Numbered from the stretch's first letter, positions 45,701 through 57,272 are shown. The stretch: DNA of 64,000 nt from Macrotrachela quadricornifera (GCA_022393335.1 JAJEKB010020264.1:147417-211416), one strand, 5' to 3'. The notes: generated by a model from the sequence alone, not told the origin. Numbers and translations: made by a program.

Positions 45701-47120
45701 TTAGATTAAAGCCACTGTTGGCACTACCACATTTGGTCGCCGTTTAATTCTTTTCATTAAAGATATGTTAAGTGGATCTGTAAACTGAAATAAAGCCATC
45801 ATTACAAATATTAATGATATATTTATAAATATAAAAGCAATTCGAAAATGATATTTTGGTGGACTCGTAAAAAATGATATAAAAATAAATATAATATAAG
45901 GAAAACCAATTGTAGTAACACCAATAATAAGAATAACTATTCGACGAACCATTTTTAATTCTCGTTGTGCATGAAATAGAATATTAACAGGTGTTACACG
46001 TTTACTTATTTCATGAACATATCGAACTAATTTGGGTATTAGTAATTTACGCGAACAGCACGAACACCCAACTTTGTANNNNNNNNNNNNNNNNNNNNNN
46101 NNNNNNNNNNNNNNNNNNNNNNNNNNNNNNNNNNNNNNNNNNNNNNNNNNNNNNNNNNNNNNNNNNNNNNNNNNNNNNNNNNNNNNNNNNNNNNNNNNNN
46201 NNNNNNNNNNNNNNNNNNNNNNNNNNNNNNNNNNNNNNNNNNNNNNNNNNNNNNNNNNNNNNNNNNNNNNNNNNNNNNNNNNNNNNNNNNNNNNNNNNNN
46301 NNNNNNNNNNNNNNNNNNNNNNNNNNNNNNNNNNNNNNNNNNNNNNNNNNNNNNNNNNNNNNNNNNNNNNNNNNNNNNNNNNNNNNNNNNNNNNNNNNNN
46401 NNNNNNNNNNNNNNNNNNNNNNNNNNNNNNNNNNNNNNNNNNNNNNNNNNNNNNNNNNNNNNNNNNNNNNNNNNNNNNTACAAAGTTGGGTGTTCGTGCT
46501 GTTCGCGTAAATTACTAATACCCAACTAATTTAAAATAAGTAAACATAACCAATAAATTAGGAAATATATATATAGATGATGCCACAAAAATTAGTGAAA
46601 AAGAAAGACGAAGAGGTAATTGACATATTTGATTGTTAACATTATAAATAATTTCATTAGTAAATAAAAATGGAATAGGACAAAGAAAAGAAAATATCCA
46701 TATTAATCCAATAAGATATATTTGTGTTCGTCTTGTTTGCCAAAATAAACGATTTGGATAAATAATTGTTATATATCGATAGATAGATTGCAAAAAATAA
46801 GAATAATTTTGTATTGCACATGCAACAAAACCAAAATATCCTCGAAATGCACAAAATGAATCTTCATATTGAATTTGTTTAAGATCATTTTGTAATGTAA
46901 ATACACTCGTACTAAGTAAATCAATTCCTAATATAAGTTCTGCTAAACATGAATGCATAATTAACATCATTGCTACTGTATGACATGTTTTATCAAAAAT
47001 AATAATAAATGAAAAGAGTATCGTAAGTACAATGACTAAGATAGTGCATATAATCGATAGAATATCAAGTGGAATAAACCATGATTCAACAATTGTTGTA
47101 TTTGAGTTTTTAATAGACAT
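45701..47120 (-). pseudogene. 7TM receptor, array member 2, interrupted by a TIR element
   Basis: The N-terminal part (47120-46524, TM1-TM5, starting MSIKNSNTTIVESWF) and C-terminal part (46033-45701, from KLVRYVHEISKRV through TM6 and TM7 to the stop) are in the same frame once the insert at 46034-46523 and one copy of its 9-bp duplication are set aside. The frame is otherwise intact, with Cys pair, IYRY after TM3 and DPLNIS after TM7. The 9 bases that became duplicated encode K-L-V at the end of TM5, and the uninterrupted homologous site is seen in member 1 (YFKLVRYV). Translation of the 5' part runs into a TAG in the element, giving a protein cut after TM5. Recent loss by insertion is the simplest reading; a second allele without the insert may exist. 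Confidence 0.8.
46034..46523. mobile_element. TIR transposon with 45-bp perfect ends and 9-bp target duplication; centre unsequenced
   Basis: 46034-46078 and 46479-46523 are exact inverted repeats (ends GGGTATTAGTAATTTACGCG). They enclose 400 Ns of unknown true length. AACTAATTT flanks both sides (46025-46033 and 46524-46532). A 9-bp duplication with ends starting GGG fits Mutator-like (MULE) elements best, but without the interior the superfamily is unproven. Identical TIRs imply a recent insertion. It probably also explains the assembly gap. Confidence 0.8.
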
Positions 47121-47584
47121 GGTTGAAATTAAAAATAATGTTAAAAGCTTATATATTAAATAATTTTTATACGATAACTTATGTCAAACTAATAATATAA
47201 TCATTTTTATTTTAAATTTTCTCATTTAGAAAACATTAGAATATTGTAGAAAATCCTAAAAGATTTATTTTGACAAGTATTCAAACGTCATTAATAATAC
47301 AATATAAATAATTGAGAAAAGTAACTTAGAAAAAAAAAGAAATTGTCAATCAAATGAAATCTAATTTTATTTTAAAATATACAAAAAGATAAATAAATAG
47401 ATTTTCTTTTCATTTATTCTTGTAAATCAATTTAAAAAATGTAAAATAATAGAGTCTATATTTGATTATAAAAAAGAAACATTTACATTCATATTAACAA
47501 CTATTATAATCAACAAAATATTCGTAACTTGCTTATTTTAATATCATGCATTAATTTTCGAATATATATGTCTGTATCGATCGT
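47121..47584. other. Intergenic within the receptor array
   Basis: Very AT-rich; no gene seen. Confidence 0.35.
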
Positions 47585-47860
47585 TATAGACTATTTCACC
47601 AGTGACCATAAACTCAGTAGAATATACAAAACTAAATATCCATATTAAGCAAATTAATAAATCTTGAAATCAAACGAATTGCCGGAATAAATAACGTAGA
47701 TAGATAGTGCTTACATATCGATATATAAGAATAATCTAATGAAATACATGAAACGTAACCGATATGAGTTCGAAAAGCATAAAATGAATCTTGATGTTGA
47801 ATTAATATCAAAAGGGATAAACTATGATTCACTGATTGTTACAGCAGATTATTTGAAAAA
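47585..47860 (-). pseudogene. 7TM receptor relic B
   Basis: On the minus strand the start region still encodes I-S-E-S-W/stop-F-I-P-like sequence (near 47840). It then jumps directly to QHQDSFYAFRTHIGYVSCIS and SLDYSYI (loop before TM3 and TM3), RLISRFINLLNMDI (start of TM4), then stops. TM1 and TM2 are deleted and the frame is shifted. Clear relic of a member of the same array. Confidence 0.7.
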
Positions 47861-48101
47861 TATAATTAGTTCAATTAAAGAAGTGACAGTCATTTTGTTT
47901 TTAAAAAAAAACACATAAATAAAGAAAGAGAACGAATCAAAATGCATATGTGACAGCATTGTATCTAATTAGTAAATCATGTATACTATTTTAATGAATT
48001 TCTCGGACTAATTCGAAAATACAGATACGATTTAATCAGTAATAAAATACAAAACAACATCATACAAATGTCAAATATAATTGACTAAAAGTCTTAATTC
48101 A

Positions 48102-49019
48102 TTATGTTATTGTTGGTAATATTCTTGTTAATTGTCTATTTTTGATTTTCATTAAAGATATTTTTAATGGTTCTGAAATTTCAAATAGAGCAATCATTAC
48201 AAGTGCCATTGATACATTTACAAATATATATGCAATACGAAAATGATATTTTGGTGCAGCATTAAAAAATGACATTATAATAAATATTGTATATGGTATA
48301 CCAAGTATTACTAATATAAATACAAGAGAAATAATTCGACGAATCATTCGTAATTCACGTTGTGCACGTAATAATGTATTAATTGGAATAATACGTTTAT
48401 TCATTTCTTTAACATACCAAACTATTTTCATATAGACTAATATCATTAATGTTAAAGGAATTAAATAATTATAAGATGCATTAAATATAGTTATGAAAGA
48501 AAGACGAAGAGGTATTTGACATATTTGATTATCAACTTGATATGTTATTTGACCGGTATATACTATTAGAACAGGATAGATAATACCACAAATCCATGTT
48601 AAACAAATAAGAAAACATTGAAATCTTGCTGATTGAATATATAAATGAGTTGGATGAACTATAGTTATATATCGATAGATAGATTGTAATAAATAAGAAT
48701 TCATATGTATTCCAGTTAACATATAAGTAATATAACCACCAAAAAGACAATATAAATTATTTGATTCAATTCGTTTAAGATCATTTTCAAGTGCAAATAA
48801 ACTTATACCAAGAAAGTTAATTGAATCTAAAAGTTGAACTAAATATGAATTTGCAACATGTATCATTGGAGTTGTATGACATGTTTTGTCAATTATAATA
48901 ATAAATAAAAAGATCAGACCAAGTAAAACAGCTAAGCCAGCAAAAATAATTCTCATTATATCAGTAGGAATAAACCATGATTCAATGTCTGTCATAGCCG
49001 AAACATTGTAAAGTGCCAT
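48102..49019 (-). CDS. Rhodopsin-like 7TM receptor, array member 3
   Basis: 305 residues, single exon, seven hydrophobic segments in the same places as member 1. It starts MALYNVSAMTDIESWFIP; IESWFIP matches the starts of members 1 and 2. YRY (115-117) replaces DRY; Cys91 and the Cys of NQICQIPLRL form the expected disulfide pair; TM6 has GIPYTIFIIMSFF; TM7 is followed by EPLKISLMK. The frame is intact. It is the most 5' unit of the array with respect to transcription direction. Ligand unknown. Confidence 0.85.
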   Translation of the reverse strand: MALYNVSAMTDIESWFIPTDIMRIIFAGLAVLLGLIFLFIIIIDKTCHTTPMIHVANSYLVQLLDSINFLGISLFALENDLKRIESNNLYCLFGGYITYMLTGIHMNSYLLQSIYRYITIVHPTHLYIQSARFQCFLICLTWICGIIYPVLIVYTGQITYQVDNQICQIPLRLSFITIFNASYNYLIPLTLMILVYMKIVWYVKEMNKRIIPINTLLRAQRELRMIRRIISLVFILVILGIPYTIFIIMSFFNAAPKYHFRIAYIFVNVSMALVMIALFEISEPLKISLMKIKNRQLTRILPTIT

Positions 49020-49450
49020 AGCTACTGTAAGAAAAAAAAAGAGAAAAATTGTATATACTATATTAATTTCAAAGAGCTATCCTTGAAATTAGATACGGAC
49101 AATAACATAGTCACACTTTTGCCGAAATCGATACTAATGAGAATTAGTTTGGTTGATGTCTAATCGGAGCATTAAATGAGAAGTTTTCATTAAATTATCT
49201 ATAGCTGGATTTTTTTAATAATTTTCGATCGTTCGATACTATCACACTCGGATTCTCATCATCAGGTAAATCAGTGTAGAATGTAACGAGTTTTTATCCT
49301 TTTTTACTCCTTGACTCAATTCTATTCAATATTCTTCTCGTTTTAAAAATGAAAGGAGAGATATTTTATAATTGATAATTATCTATTTGGAAAGAGAGAA
49401 CTACCGTGTGATTCATGACATCAAACAGGCTTGCACATAAAAATAAACTA
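49020..49450. other. Upstream flank of receptor array
   Basis: No gene recognised. Confidence 0.35.
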
Positions 49451-49806
49451 CAGGATGGCCCAAAAGTCACGTACCAGAGAAAAAATTGAATATCTCCATT
49501 AAGGCTTAAGTAAACGAGCTGATTTTTTTTATCAGTGATAACAGCATGTACAAGCTTGATATTCATAAAGACATATCCAGGAAAGTCCCTTGTTAGCTAT
49601 TCCTATTGATTTCAACAAGAAAATTTTATTTTCTCGCAGATACAAAAAGAAAGCAATATACTTAACAAACCTTTTCACTAACATGATCTGTATGGATGTG
49701 TAGTGTGAACATGCCTCCATCTTTGATAAAAAAATCAGCTCGTTTACTTCAGCCTTAATGGAGATACTCAATTTTTTCTTTGGTGCGTAACTTTTGGCCC
49801 ATCCTA
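49451..49806. mobile_element. Mariner-type MITE with TACAGGATGG ends
   Basis: The left end CAGGATGGCCCAAAAGTCAC pairs with the right end, inverse TAGGATGGGCCAAAAGTTAC. TA flanks both sides (49449-49450 and 49807-49808). The arms of about 150 bp pair on through 'TTGAATATCTCCATTAAGGC' and 'AAACGAGCTGATTTTTTT'. A CAGGRTGTCCCAAAAGT-type end with TA duplication is common in Tc1/mariner MITEs. No ORF. Confidence 0.65.
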
Positions 49807-50915
49807 TATAATAGAGAAGAAAAGAAAACATATAAGCTATTAACCCTTTGAGGACCGACTTTTTTTCTTAAATACAAGTAACACTCATCCTACAGATTCG
49901 CTCACCCTTTTCTGAAAGAAAATTTTGTATGATTATTATTGAACATAATTTCGATTGTAATTATTTTATATTTCAGTCTTCTTAATCATTTAAAAGATAG
50001 AAATCTAACGTCCATTCTTTACCTATTATTCTTTTAATTTACTTCATGGAATAAATCTTATTTATTATATCTATGTCAAAGACTCACTCGGTAGGAATTT
50101 GTGCATGAAAACTTGAAAATATTATTCTCTTCTACTTTGAAATGTGATTTCTTGTAACTAACCATACAAACTACATTAGTCGGACCCAATGCCTCCTTTG
50201 GCAGAAGTAGCTTTATCAAAACGTGAAATTTAGTAAAGCATTAGTCATCAGATGTCACCTGTCTGCACTCGTAAAGTCAAGTATGAAATACAAGCTGTAA
50301 TGTTGTTTAAAACAACTCTCCTTCGTCACATTTAAAATATATTGAAGTAAATTTATCATAGGCAGTTCTTAGACAAGAATTTTTGATAGTTTTATGAAAA
50401 CTCTGATTGATTATTTCTGTACTCATATGTATCTTACTTTTAAAATGTTATGATGCATTGGAGACGTCGTAATTTATATTTTGATTAGAATGCAATACCA
50501 ATATTGAAAGTAAATCTTCACTTATTTTAGCAAACTAATTTGAGAGAATGTATAAAATTAGGAAAAAAACTAGCCTCTATGAAGAAAAATGTGAGTCTTT
50601 GACTTATTAATTTGATATTATTTAAAAATGCTATAAAGTTAGAATAAAAGTCAATAGGATTTTGAGAAAGCATCGATAAAAATATTATAAGTCTGAACTC
50701 TGATTTGTTTGAACGCATGGATAGACCACCATTTTTGATCTTTTATACGCAATATTTATCGCTATACAATTGTTCCTTTAAAAAAACTTGAATTAAATGT
50801 CACTCAGAGGTTGGCATTTGATGATCAAGTTTCGTACTATAATCAACCTGGAATATAGATGACCTCACCTCAAATCACCATTATTTCAAAAGTAAAAGTT
50901 TCTTTTTGTGTATTC
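49807..50915. other. Gene-free stretch
   Basis: No gene. A TTAACCCTTTGAGGACCG piggyBac-MITE left end lies at 49840-49857 without a visible partner. Confidence 0.35.
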
Positions 50916-52330
50916 AAAAAGTGAGCACACCACTAAAATCGGTCTGTGTGTCCGGCCGTTTACACGATAACTTTTCACAATTACATTCGATTGAGCTAAA
51001 ATTTTGTGCACACAATTTTCTCGTCAATATCTTGGTCGAGTTCGAAGATGAGAAGGATCTGGCAAGAAATAGTTGAGTTATAGAGAAAATTGTCATTATT
51101 CACCAGACCATCCCTGAGGAGAAGGGGGTACAGGGATTTTTTCAAAAAAAACATTTTTTTCTCAGAACTGTTTAAAATATTTATGAATCAACTCAGTTTT
51201 TAACGCTGATTCCGAATATAATATTAGTTTTGAATGAAATCGTAGTTTTTTAAGTGAAAATTGCCTAAACAGGGTCCCAAAATGCACAAAATCTGTGTCT
51301 TGAGGCCAGTGTACCTAAATATGTCTCAGGTGACTAGTGGTTTTGGGGTGTTCTAGAAGCATGATTTTGCCGCTACTAATAAGAGTTATCAAATGGAAAA
51401 AATCCGAACTCGATAGCTATTAATATTAGTGCATTATTGTGAAAATACTGAGATCTCTGTATATCATATATCTATCATAGATCCATGAGATTACGTATGA
51501 CCATAATCTCGGTAGATACAAGCACAAATCCATTCTGAAATAACTCCTCCATACCCAGTTTTCTAAAGATATTATATTACTGTGGGAGTTGAATCAATGA
51601 TCACTAGATAGGGTCGACTACAGTATCATTCATGGTACCCTGCTTCCCCAAGTTTTTTATTCTTACAATTCAGTGGCAAAAGATGTGTCTTGATGAGATC
51701 TATGTCTTATAGAAAAATAAGCCTAAGATCTCGTGCACCAGGTGAGAAAAATCCAAAATACCGCCTCTCGCAGTGTAATATTGCTTCGAATTTCCTCAGT
51801 TTTTGAATTCTATCACTTCTTTTATCTCAAAACTTACTCACTTGAGTAGAATGAATTTTTAGACTAAACTGTTTTCTGTCCAAATGAGATGTCCCAGAGC
51901 TCAAATAGCCAATTCGTTCACGAGATAAGGTCAAAATGCTGAGCATATACTCAAGATAGATAGTTTTTAAAAAGTTCGATCAAAATCAATTTGTCGTCCA
52001 TTATTTTTACATTTTTACTGTTTAGTCGTGACATAAACCATGTGCTAATAACTAAGAATGCATTCTACTTCAGTTTGACTTATATCTATAAAAATTTCTC
52101 GTTAGATAATTGAGTTGGTCTACTCACACAGTCCTTTTTGTGCACTCAAAAAGCTCATAGACTGACTCTAGAATCGGTCAGTGTATCCGTCCGTTTACAC
52201 GATAGCTTCTGAAAGACTCATCCAATTGTCATGAAATTTTGTACATAGAATTATCTCATCAATATCTCAGTCGAGTTCGAAGATGAGAGGGATCCATTAA
52301 GGATTTGTTGCGTTACGGTAAAAATATTCT
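50916..52330. repeat. Two direct copies of a roughly 200-bp dispersed repeat, 1.2 kb apart
   Basis: 50916-51110 and 52149-52330 align: 'GTCCGGCCGTTTACACGATA' against 'GTCCGTCCGTTTACACGATA', then 'AATTTTGT' plus 'CACA' or 'CATA', 'TCGTCAATATC' against 'TCATCAATATC', and 'GTCGAGTTCGAAGATGAGA' in both. The sequence between is AT-rich without a gene and may be the inside of a decayed element. Confidence 0.6.
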
Positions 52331-52535
52331 CATTTTCTATGTAAATAATGACCTTTTCTAATTTTCTTTAAAGAAAAGATTTATCATAATCAAAATAAAA
52401 CTTCAACTATTATATACCATTAGAGAGAGCATCTCATGGGCTGCAAAGTGACGCTAAGTTATAGGGGTAAATAGGTTGCGGAGAAGATTTCTTCTGTATG
52501 ACAGTGTCGAAATACTATGAAAAATTCATATGTCT

Positions 52536-53460
52536 TGCCGGGTGTTCGTAACATAAGATACCGAATGCCCGGAGCAAAAATTGTCCGATGTTGGAAACGA
52601 TAAATTACAGGGTGTTCGTAACATAAGATACCGGATGCCCGGAGCAAAAACTGTCCGATGTTAGAAACGGTAAACTACAAGGAGTTCGTAACATAAAATG
52701 ACGGAAGAGTGGGGCAAAAAATGATCGATGTTCGAAACGATAATTTGCAGAATGTTCGGAATATAAAATGATGACTGTTAAGAATGAATTATGGTGTTTG
52801 CTTTTTAAAATGGAGAATAATTCATTCATATAGTATATTTGTAAGTCGTTGGATATAGTGACCTCTACAGGTATATACATTCAGTTAGATTTTCTCGGAA
52901 GTAGAGATCATGAATGAGCGATGGATTTTACAGATAAATTGTGAAAATCACTGATAAAAACAAAGCTGCAGTGTGTTATTTATGTGTGTGATATGTTAAA
53001 ACTTGTACTTGTTATGTTATGATTTTTTGTAAAAAAACTCCAGTAGAATATAATGAAAAATAAAGTATATCTTAACGAACATCAGTCTCCTTTTTCTTCC
53101 GAACACTCTGTAATTTATCGTTTCGACCATCTGATAATTTTTGTTCCGGACATCCGGTATTTTATGTTACGAAGACCCTGTAATTTATCGTTTCCAACAT
53201 CGGACAATTTTTGCTCCGGGCATCCGGTATCTTACGTTACGAACACCCTGTAATTTACCATTTCCAACATCGGACAATTTTTGCTCCGGGCATCCGGTAT
53301 CTTATGTTACGAACACCCTGTAATTTACCGTTTCTAACATCGGACAATTTTTGCTCCGGACATCCGGTATTTTCATTTCGATCTTCCGGTTTTTCCATTT
53401 CGGACATCCGGACACTTTTACAACAACTGGGTGGCGTTACGGACATCTAAGACCGATGTT
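52536..53460. repeat. Inverted pair of 70-bp tandem arrays
   Basis: The right array (about 53095-53400, plus orientation) has four or more units of 70 bp containing GAACACCCTGTAATTTAYCG, CCAACATCGGACAATTTTTG, CTCCGGGCATCCGGTATCTT and ATGTTAC. The left array (about 52536-52780) holds about three units of the same sequence inverted. The arms enclose a 300-bp AT-rich spacer. Because 70 is not a multiple of three, the same peptide series (ASGILCYEHPVIYRFQHR-like) appears in successive frames; these are not genes. The right array ends with diverging CGGACATCCGG-type units. Confidence 0.85.
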
Positions 53461-54242
53461 CGTAAAAAAAAGCGAGGACGAAAAGGGAGCCCCCCTATTT
53501 ATCTGCATAAATAAAAATTTCCTCTTTTAATTAAATCTTGTTTCAAATTATATTTCATATTATAAACACATGTTAATTAAGTCAAAACATGGTAGAAGTT
53601 GTTGAGAGTTATCTTGAAAAGGTAAAAGAGGATCATAATCAGTACCGTTGTAATAAATACAAAATCCTAGCTTACTCGTAAATAAATTCACCGTTTTTCG
53701 AAGAAAATAAACAGAAACTAAAGAAAATCAAAGTAAGAGTTACTGTGTATAGTGAATATTTTTTCTAATCAATAATAATTTACAAATTCAGAACTTACCT
53801 AGAATAGATCAACTTAAAATTTTCAGATTCGGACCCGACGGGCTCTACTCGACACATTCTTGGATAACTCATCTGTCTTATTCGCTTTTTGAAGTACATA
53901 TAACTCTCGGATTTAAATCCGAGGTTTCCGCATTTATTTATAAACCAGTTTTAAGACATTCATATATTCAGATATTAACAGTCATTAAGATCGTGTTTAT
54001 TGTACTATGAAATGTAGCTTAGTGAAAAACGAAGAAGAAATTCTATTACATTTTGTAACTGATGTTACTATATTTTTACGGACGATCAAAAACGCCATGT
54101 GATGTATAAAAAATATAAAGTGATAAATAATTAAATAGAGAATCTTATAGAAAAAAAATTCATTCGACCAGTATCAATACATAGGGATTACTTTGCTTTT
54201 TCTAATGAATGAATATAGTTATGTAGTGTAAATAGAGTCTAG
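53461..54242. other. Intergenic, 3' flank of the ART gene
   Basis: No gene recognised. Confidence 0.35.
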
Positions 54243-55850
54243 TTAGCTACATACACAATTATCCTTGGTTGAGTATTTAGAAGCATAAATACTACTACTG
54301 TGATTTAAGCACGTACAGTAAATTATATGTTTATTTTTTGTTTTATCAAATTCAATACGATCGATTCTGTAGTGAAGACCAGGTGGAAGAAGTTCTTCCT
54401 CTTCGTCTGGATTTGTCGACATTTGTGAAACATCAAGATGCCGATTACAACCATTAAATATAAATACTGCATTGCCGAATCCTTCTGCAAAGGCTTTATT
54501 TCGAGTTACACTTAAAAATGGTTGAAATGAAATTTCTTTATTCACATTCGGACGATATTTATCAATTTGATCTTCGCTTAGTACTGATCCTCGATAGAGG
54601 CAAATAGGATCATGGGACGCACGTAATATGAATCCCAAATTAAGCAGAAGTGCGAAAGGACCTAACGTTGATACTTTGCTATGCCAAAGTTTTTTGCTTG
54701 CGTGATCTTCATTCTCTATAAGACGCATATGTTGATTAAGTGTTTTATAAAGAAAACTTTCCCGAATGTAAACATAAGCACAATATTCCCCGATTTCTTC
54801 CATTGTACCACTTTTACGTGCGAGAAGTTGTTGAGCTAACTTTTCTCCTTCTCTCTGTTCACCAAGGCTAATTCCTTCTTCGATGATACCACGAGCTGCT
54901 GCCTCTACTATCATTATTCGTTTTTCTCGATCCGTCTCCCAGTTGTGGCTTAAACCTAGATGTTTGTATGCTTTACGTAAAAATGGAGAACTGTAAGGTT
55001 TGTCGTCATTAAACTTTAATTGTGATTCTGTTGAGTTGAGAGTCAGTGCAGAAAGTGAAAGAGTATTTGTTTCTAATTTCAAATGAGGAAAGGTAGGTTC
55101 GATCTCTTTAACTTGAATAATGTGGAGATCAGGCGGTTGAGAAAGAGAAGCAACAACTTCAAATTGTCGAGCGGCGATGAGAAGAATTTCATTTTCCGAA
55201 GGAAAATATGAATGATGTCGAATGTCTTTGCCTGAAAAGCATTCGATAGCAAAGAGGGTTCGAACGCCTGTTTGTCCTAAGAATTGTTCAGACTTTAACG
55301 TCTTCATTGATGTTGTGCATGACGAAAATCCCCACCATACAAACGTTTTGCCTTCTGGATAAATTACACTTAAATCCATTTTTATTCCTCTATATACAGT
55401 CTGTTTTTGGGAAGGTAATCGAGTAAGAGCTGTGATAAAAAGCTTCAGATAGAGAAACCATGGTTTTAATTTGTCGCAACGATCGGGTTGGTTCGAGCGA
55501 AGAGTAGAATTTAATACAAAGTAGACATTCGTTTCTCGTGGTTGTCTTTCCATCGAATAGAGTATTATTGAAGCTGATTCATCAGGTGTTAATCCTTCTT
55601 TAGGATTACCAGAATTTTGTCGAGCAATCCAGGCTTCATGATCAATTCCTGGTACAATAGAAATAAGAGGTTTTATAGCGTCAGCAAGAGAAACAAGAGG
55701 CATATGTTCGTAGCCTTCAATAGGTAAAAGCATCTTTTGAGGTTCCTCTTGTAAATCTGAATATCGAAGATGATGTTGATTTACTTCATCAGCATCAGGA
55801 TATTGAAAGTTAGAGGCCATACGGAAGAATCTATGTTCGTTAGTTCGCAA
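54243..55850 (-). CDS. Protein with two ADP-ribosyltransferase-like domains
   Basis: 535 residues, single exon (a start at Met11, MASNFQYPDADE, is also possible). No signal peptide or membrane segment. Domain 1 (about 85-235) shows the R-S-E pattern of arginine-specific mono-ADP-ribosyltransferases: VYRG with Arg154, FSSCTTS (175-181) as the S-T-S strand, and PSENEILL with Glu219 and Glu221 as the ExE motif. The reaction would move ADP-ribose from NAD to arginine. Domain 2 (about 390-510) repeats the layout: CLYRG with Arg420, FLSVT (445-449) and EEEELLPPG (483-491). Between them is a helical, TPR-like stretch (about 310-380: AAARGIIEEGISLGE, QQLLARK). Large ART families are typical of bdelloid rotifers. 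Whether domain 2 is active is uncertain because its second motif departs from S-T-S. Targets are unknown; location probably cytosolic. Confidence 0.85.
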   Translation of the reverse strand: MRTNEHRFFRMASNFQYPDADEVNQHHLRYSDLQEEPQKMLLPIEGYEHMPLVSLADAIKPLISIVPGIDHEAWIARQNSGNPKEGLTPDESASIILYSMERQPRETNVYFVLNSTLRSNQPDRCDKLKPWFLYLKLFITALTRLPSQKQTVYRGIKMDLSVIYPEGKTFVWWGFSSCTTSMKTLKSEQFLGQTGVRTLFAIECFSGKDIRHHSYFPSENEILLIAARQFEVVASLSQPPDLHIIQVKEIEPTFPHLKLETNTLSLSALTLNSTESQLKFNDDKPYSSPFLRKAYKHLGLSHNWETDREKRIMIVEAAARGIIEEGISLGEQREGEKLAQQLLARKSGTMEEIGEYCAYVYIRESFLYKTLNQHMRLIENEDHASKKLWHSKVSTLGPFALLLNLGFILRASHDPICLYRGSVLSEDQIDKYRPNVNKEISFQPFLSVTRNKAFAEGFGNAVFIFNGCNRHLDVSQMSTNPDEEEELLPPGLHYRIDRIEFDKTKNKHIIYCTCLNHSSSIYASKYSTKDNCVCS

Positions 55851-57272
55851 AATAAAAGAATGCGTAAAGTATGCAGTTTATTTACCACATGTTTGTTAAA
55901 TATTCTCTTTCCAGTGTGCATTTTATATAGGAACGAAAACAAAAAAAAGAAAGCGTCAACCTGTCTTCAAGGCTGCGAGAAAATGTATGAAGAAAAAGAA
56001 AAAGAAAAACAGAAAAAAAGACTTCCCCATCCTGAGTCAAACACATACAAAAAAAAAAGAAAAACGAGAGAAAAAATAAAACAAGAAGGAACAGAACACT
56101 ATGCAAATCAAAACGAGAAAGAATGTCTCTAAAGTGATACACTGCAGAGCAGTGGTGGAGTCAGGATTTTGGACTTAGGGAGCTCAGCCACCAAATTTTT
56201 TTGACTCATTAAAAGTAATATGAAAACTAATTTTGTGCATCCGACGTAGTAGCAAATTTTTTCCAATCGTCCGTGGCATATCATTTGTTTTCCCGGTATA
56301 CAATATTCATTGAATGAGGCAAATGTAGATCGATAAGCCGGATGATGCTGCCGTCGAAGGCAGCAAAGAATTTTCTAGTATCGTGAATGTAGCTACCGAT
56401 ACAAAAAGAAAACTGCATACTTCTCAATAATAAAGAAAACTTCTTTAACATCTTAACCTCCTCCGGCCACAAACATTAGAAACTAGAACAGCACACTTTT
56501 AGGCCTTTTGTTTTCGTTTCCAGGTTTCTTAGAGGACTATTGAATTTATATTAGCTATTTACTCACTTATTTGAACGAAAAAAAAACAATTATCTCTAGA
56601 AAGTATGTGAGAAAAATGCAAGTTATTTTTGATAACGATGGTCCTTTTTGAAACTTAACAATTTTTTCTTATGGATTTACTTTGTTGTTAATGTTCTTTT
56701 GTGTCTGTTAACTTAATATCCCAAAAATCTTGCCCGTTGATAATACAGATAAACCGTCAAAATATCTATGACTAGCTGCGTAATCAGAAAAAATGACGAG
56801 ATCAGCTCCCAAATTTCTTCAACTTTATGCAAAGGCACCACATTTCGATACTCAGAAATTCTTTCATGGGAGAGAGACAGAGAGATTCAGACATTTGCAA
56901 AAGGGACTCAGCGCCTGTCAATCCTCTGATGGTTTCACCATTATATTGGGTTTCCAGAAAGTAATTAAACAAAGAAAAGTTTGAATACATATTTCCACTA
57001 CATTTTGACTAAACGTTCTGGTATTTTTAGCATTGATATTACAACACCAGTGTATCATGTTGCTGATTAGAAAATGAAATATACGATTAGAGTCATAGTT
57101 ATTTGCTTAATTTGAAATAAATTGTTCTTTAAAAAGAAGGCAATATAAATGACTTGTAACGAGCGACCGTTCTTATATTCATTCTGTGTAGGTTAATTCG
57201 TCAAAATGAATGAATGCTCTTGTTAAAATGCATTCATATGCCTAATCGATATTTCACGTACGTTAAAACATA
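55851..57272. other. Intergenic, upstream of the ART gene
   Basis: An A-rich purine run (55980-56080, GAAAAAGAAAAAGAAAAAC type) lies upstream of the ART gene. At 56146 the sequence CAGTGGTGGAGTCAGGATTT looks like the left end of a hAT element, but no matching right end was found. Nothing else recognised. Confidence 0.4.

Noticed and set aside
46079..46478. Open frames running through the N block
   Set aside because: They consist of unknown residues; only the flanking receptor sequence is real.
52459..53450. Overlapping frames giving ASGILCYEHPVIYRFQHR-type repeats
   Set aside because: The same 70-bp unit is translated in shifting frames on both strands; not a gene.
56146..56210. hAT left end CAGTGGTGGAGTCAGGATTT
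   Set aside because: No matching inverted right end or target duplication was found, so no element was called.
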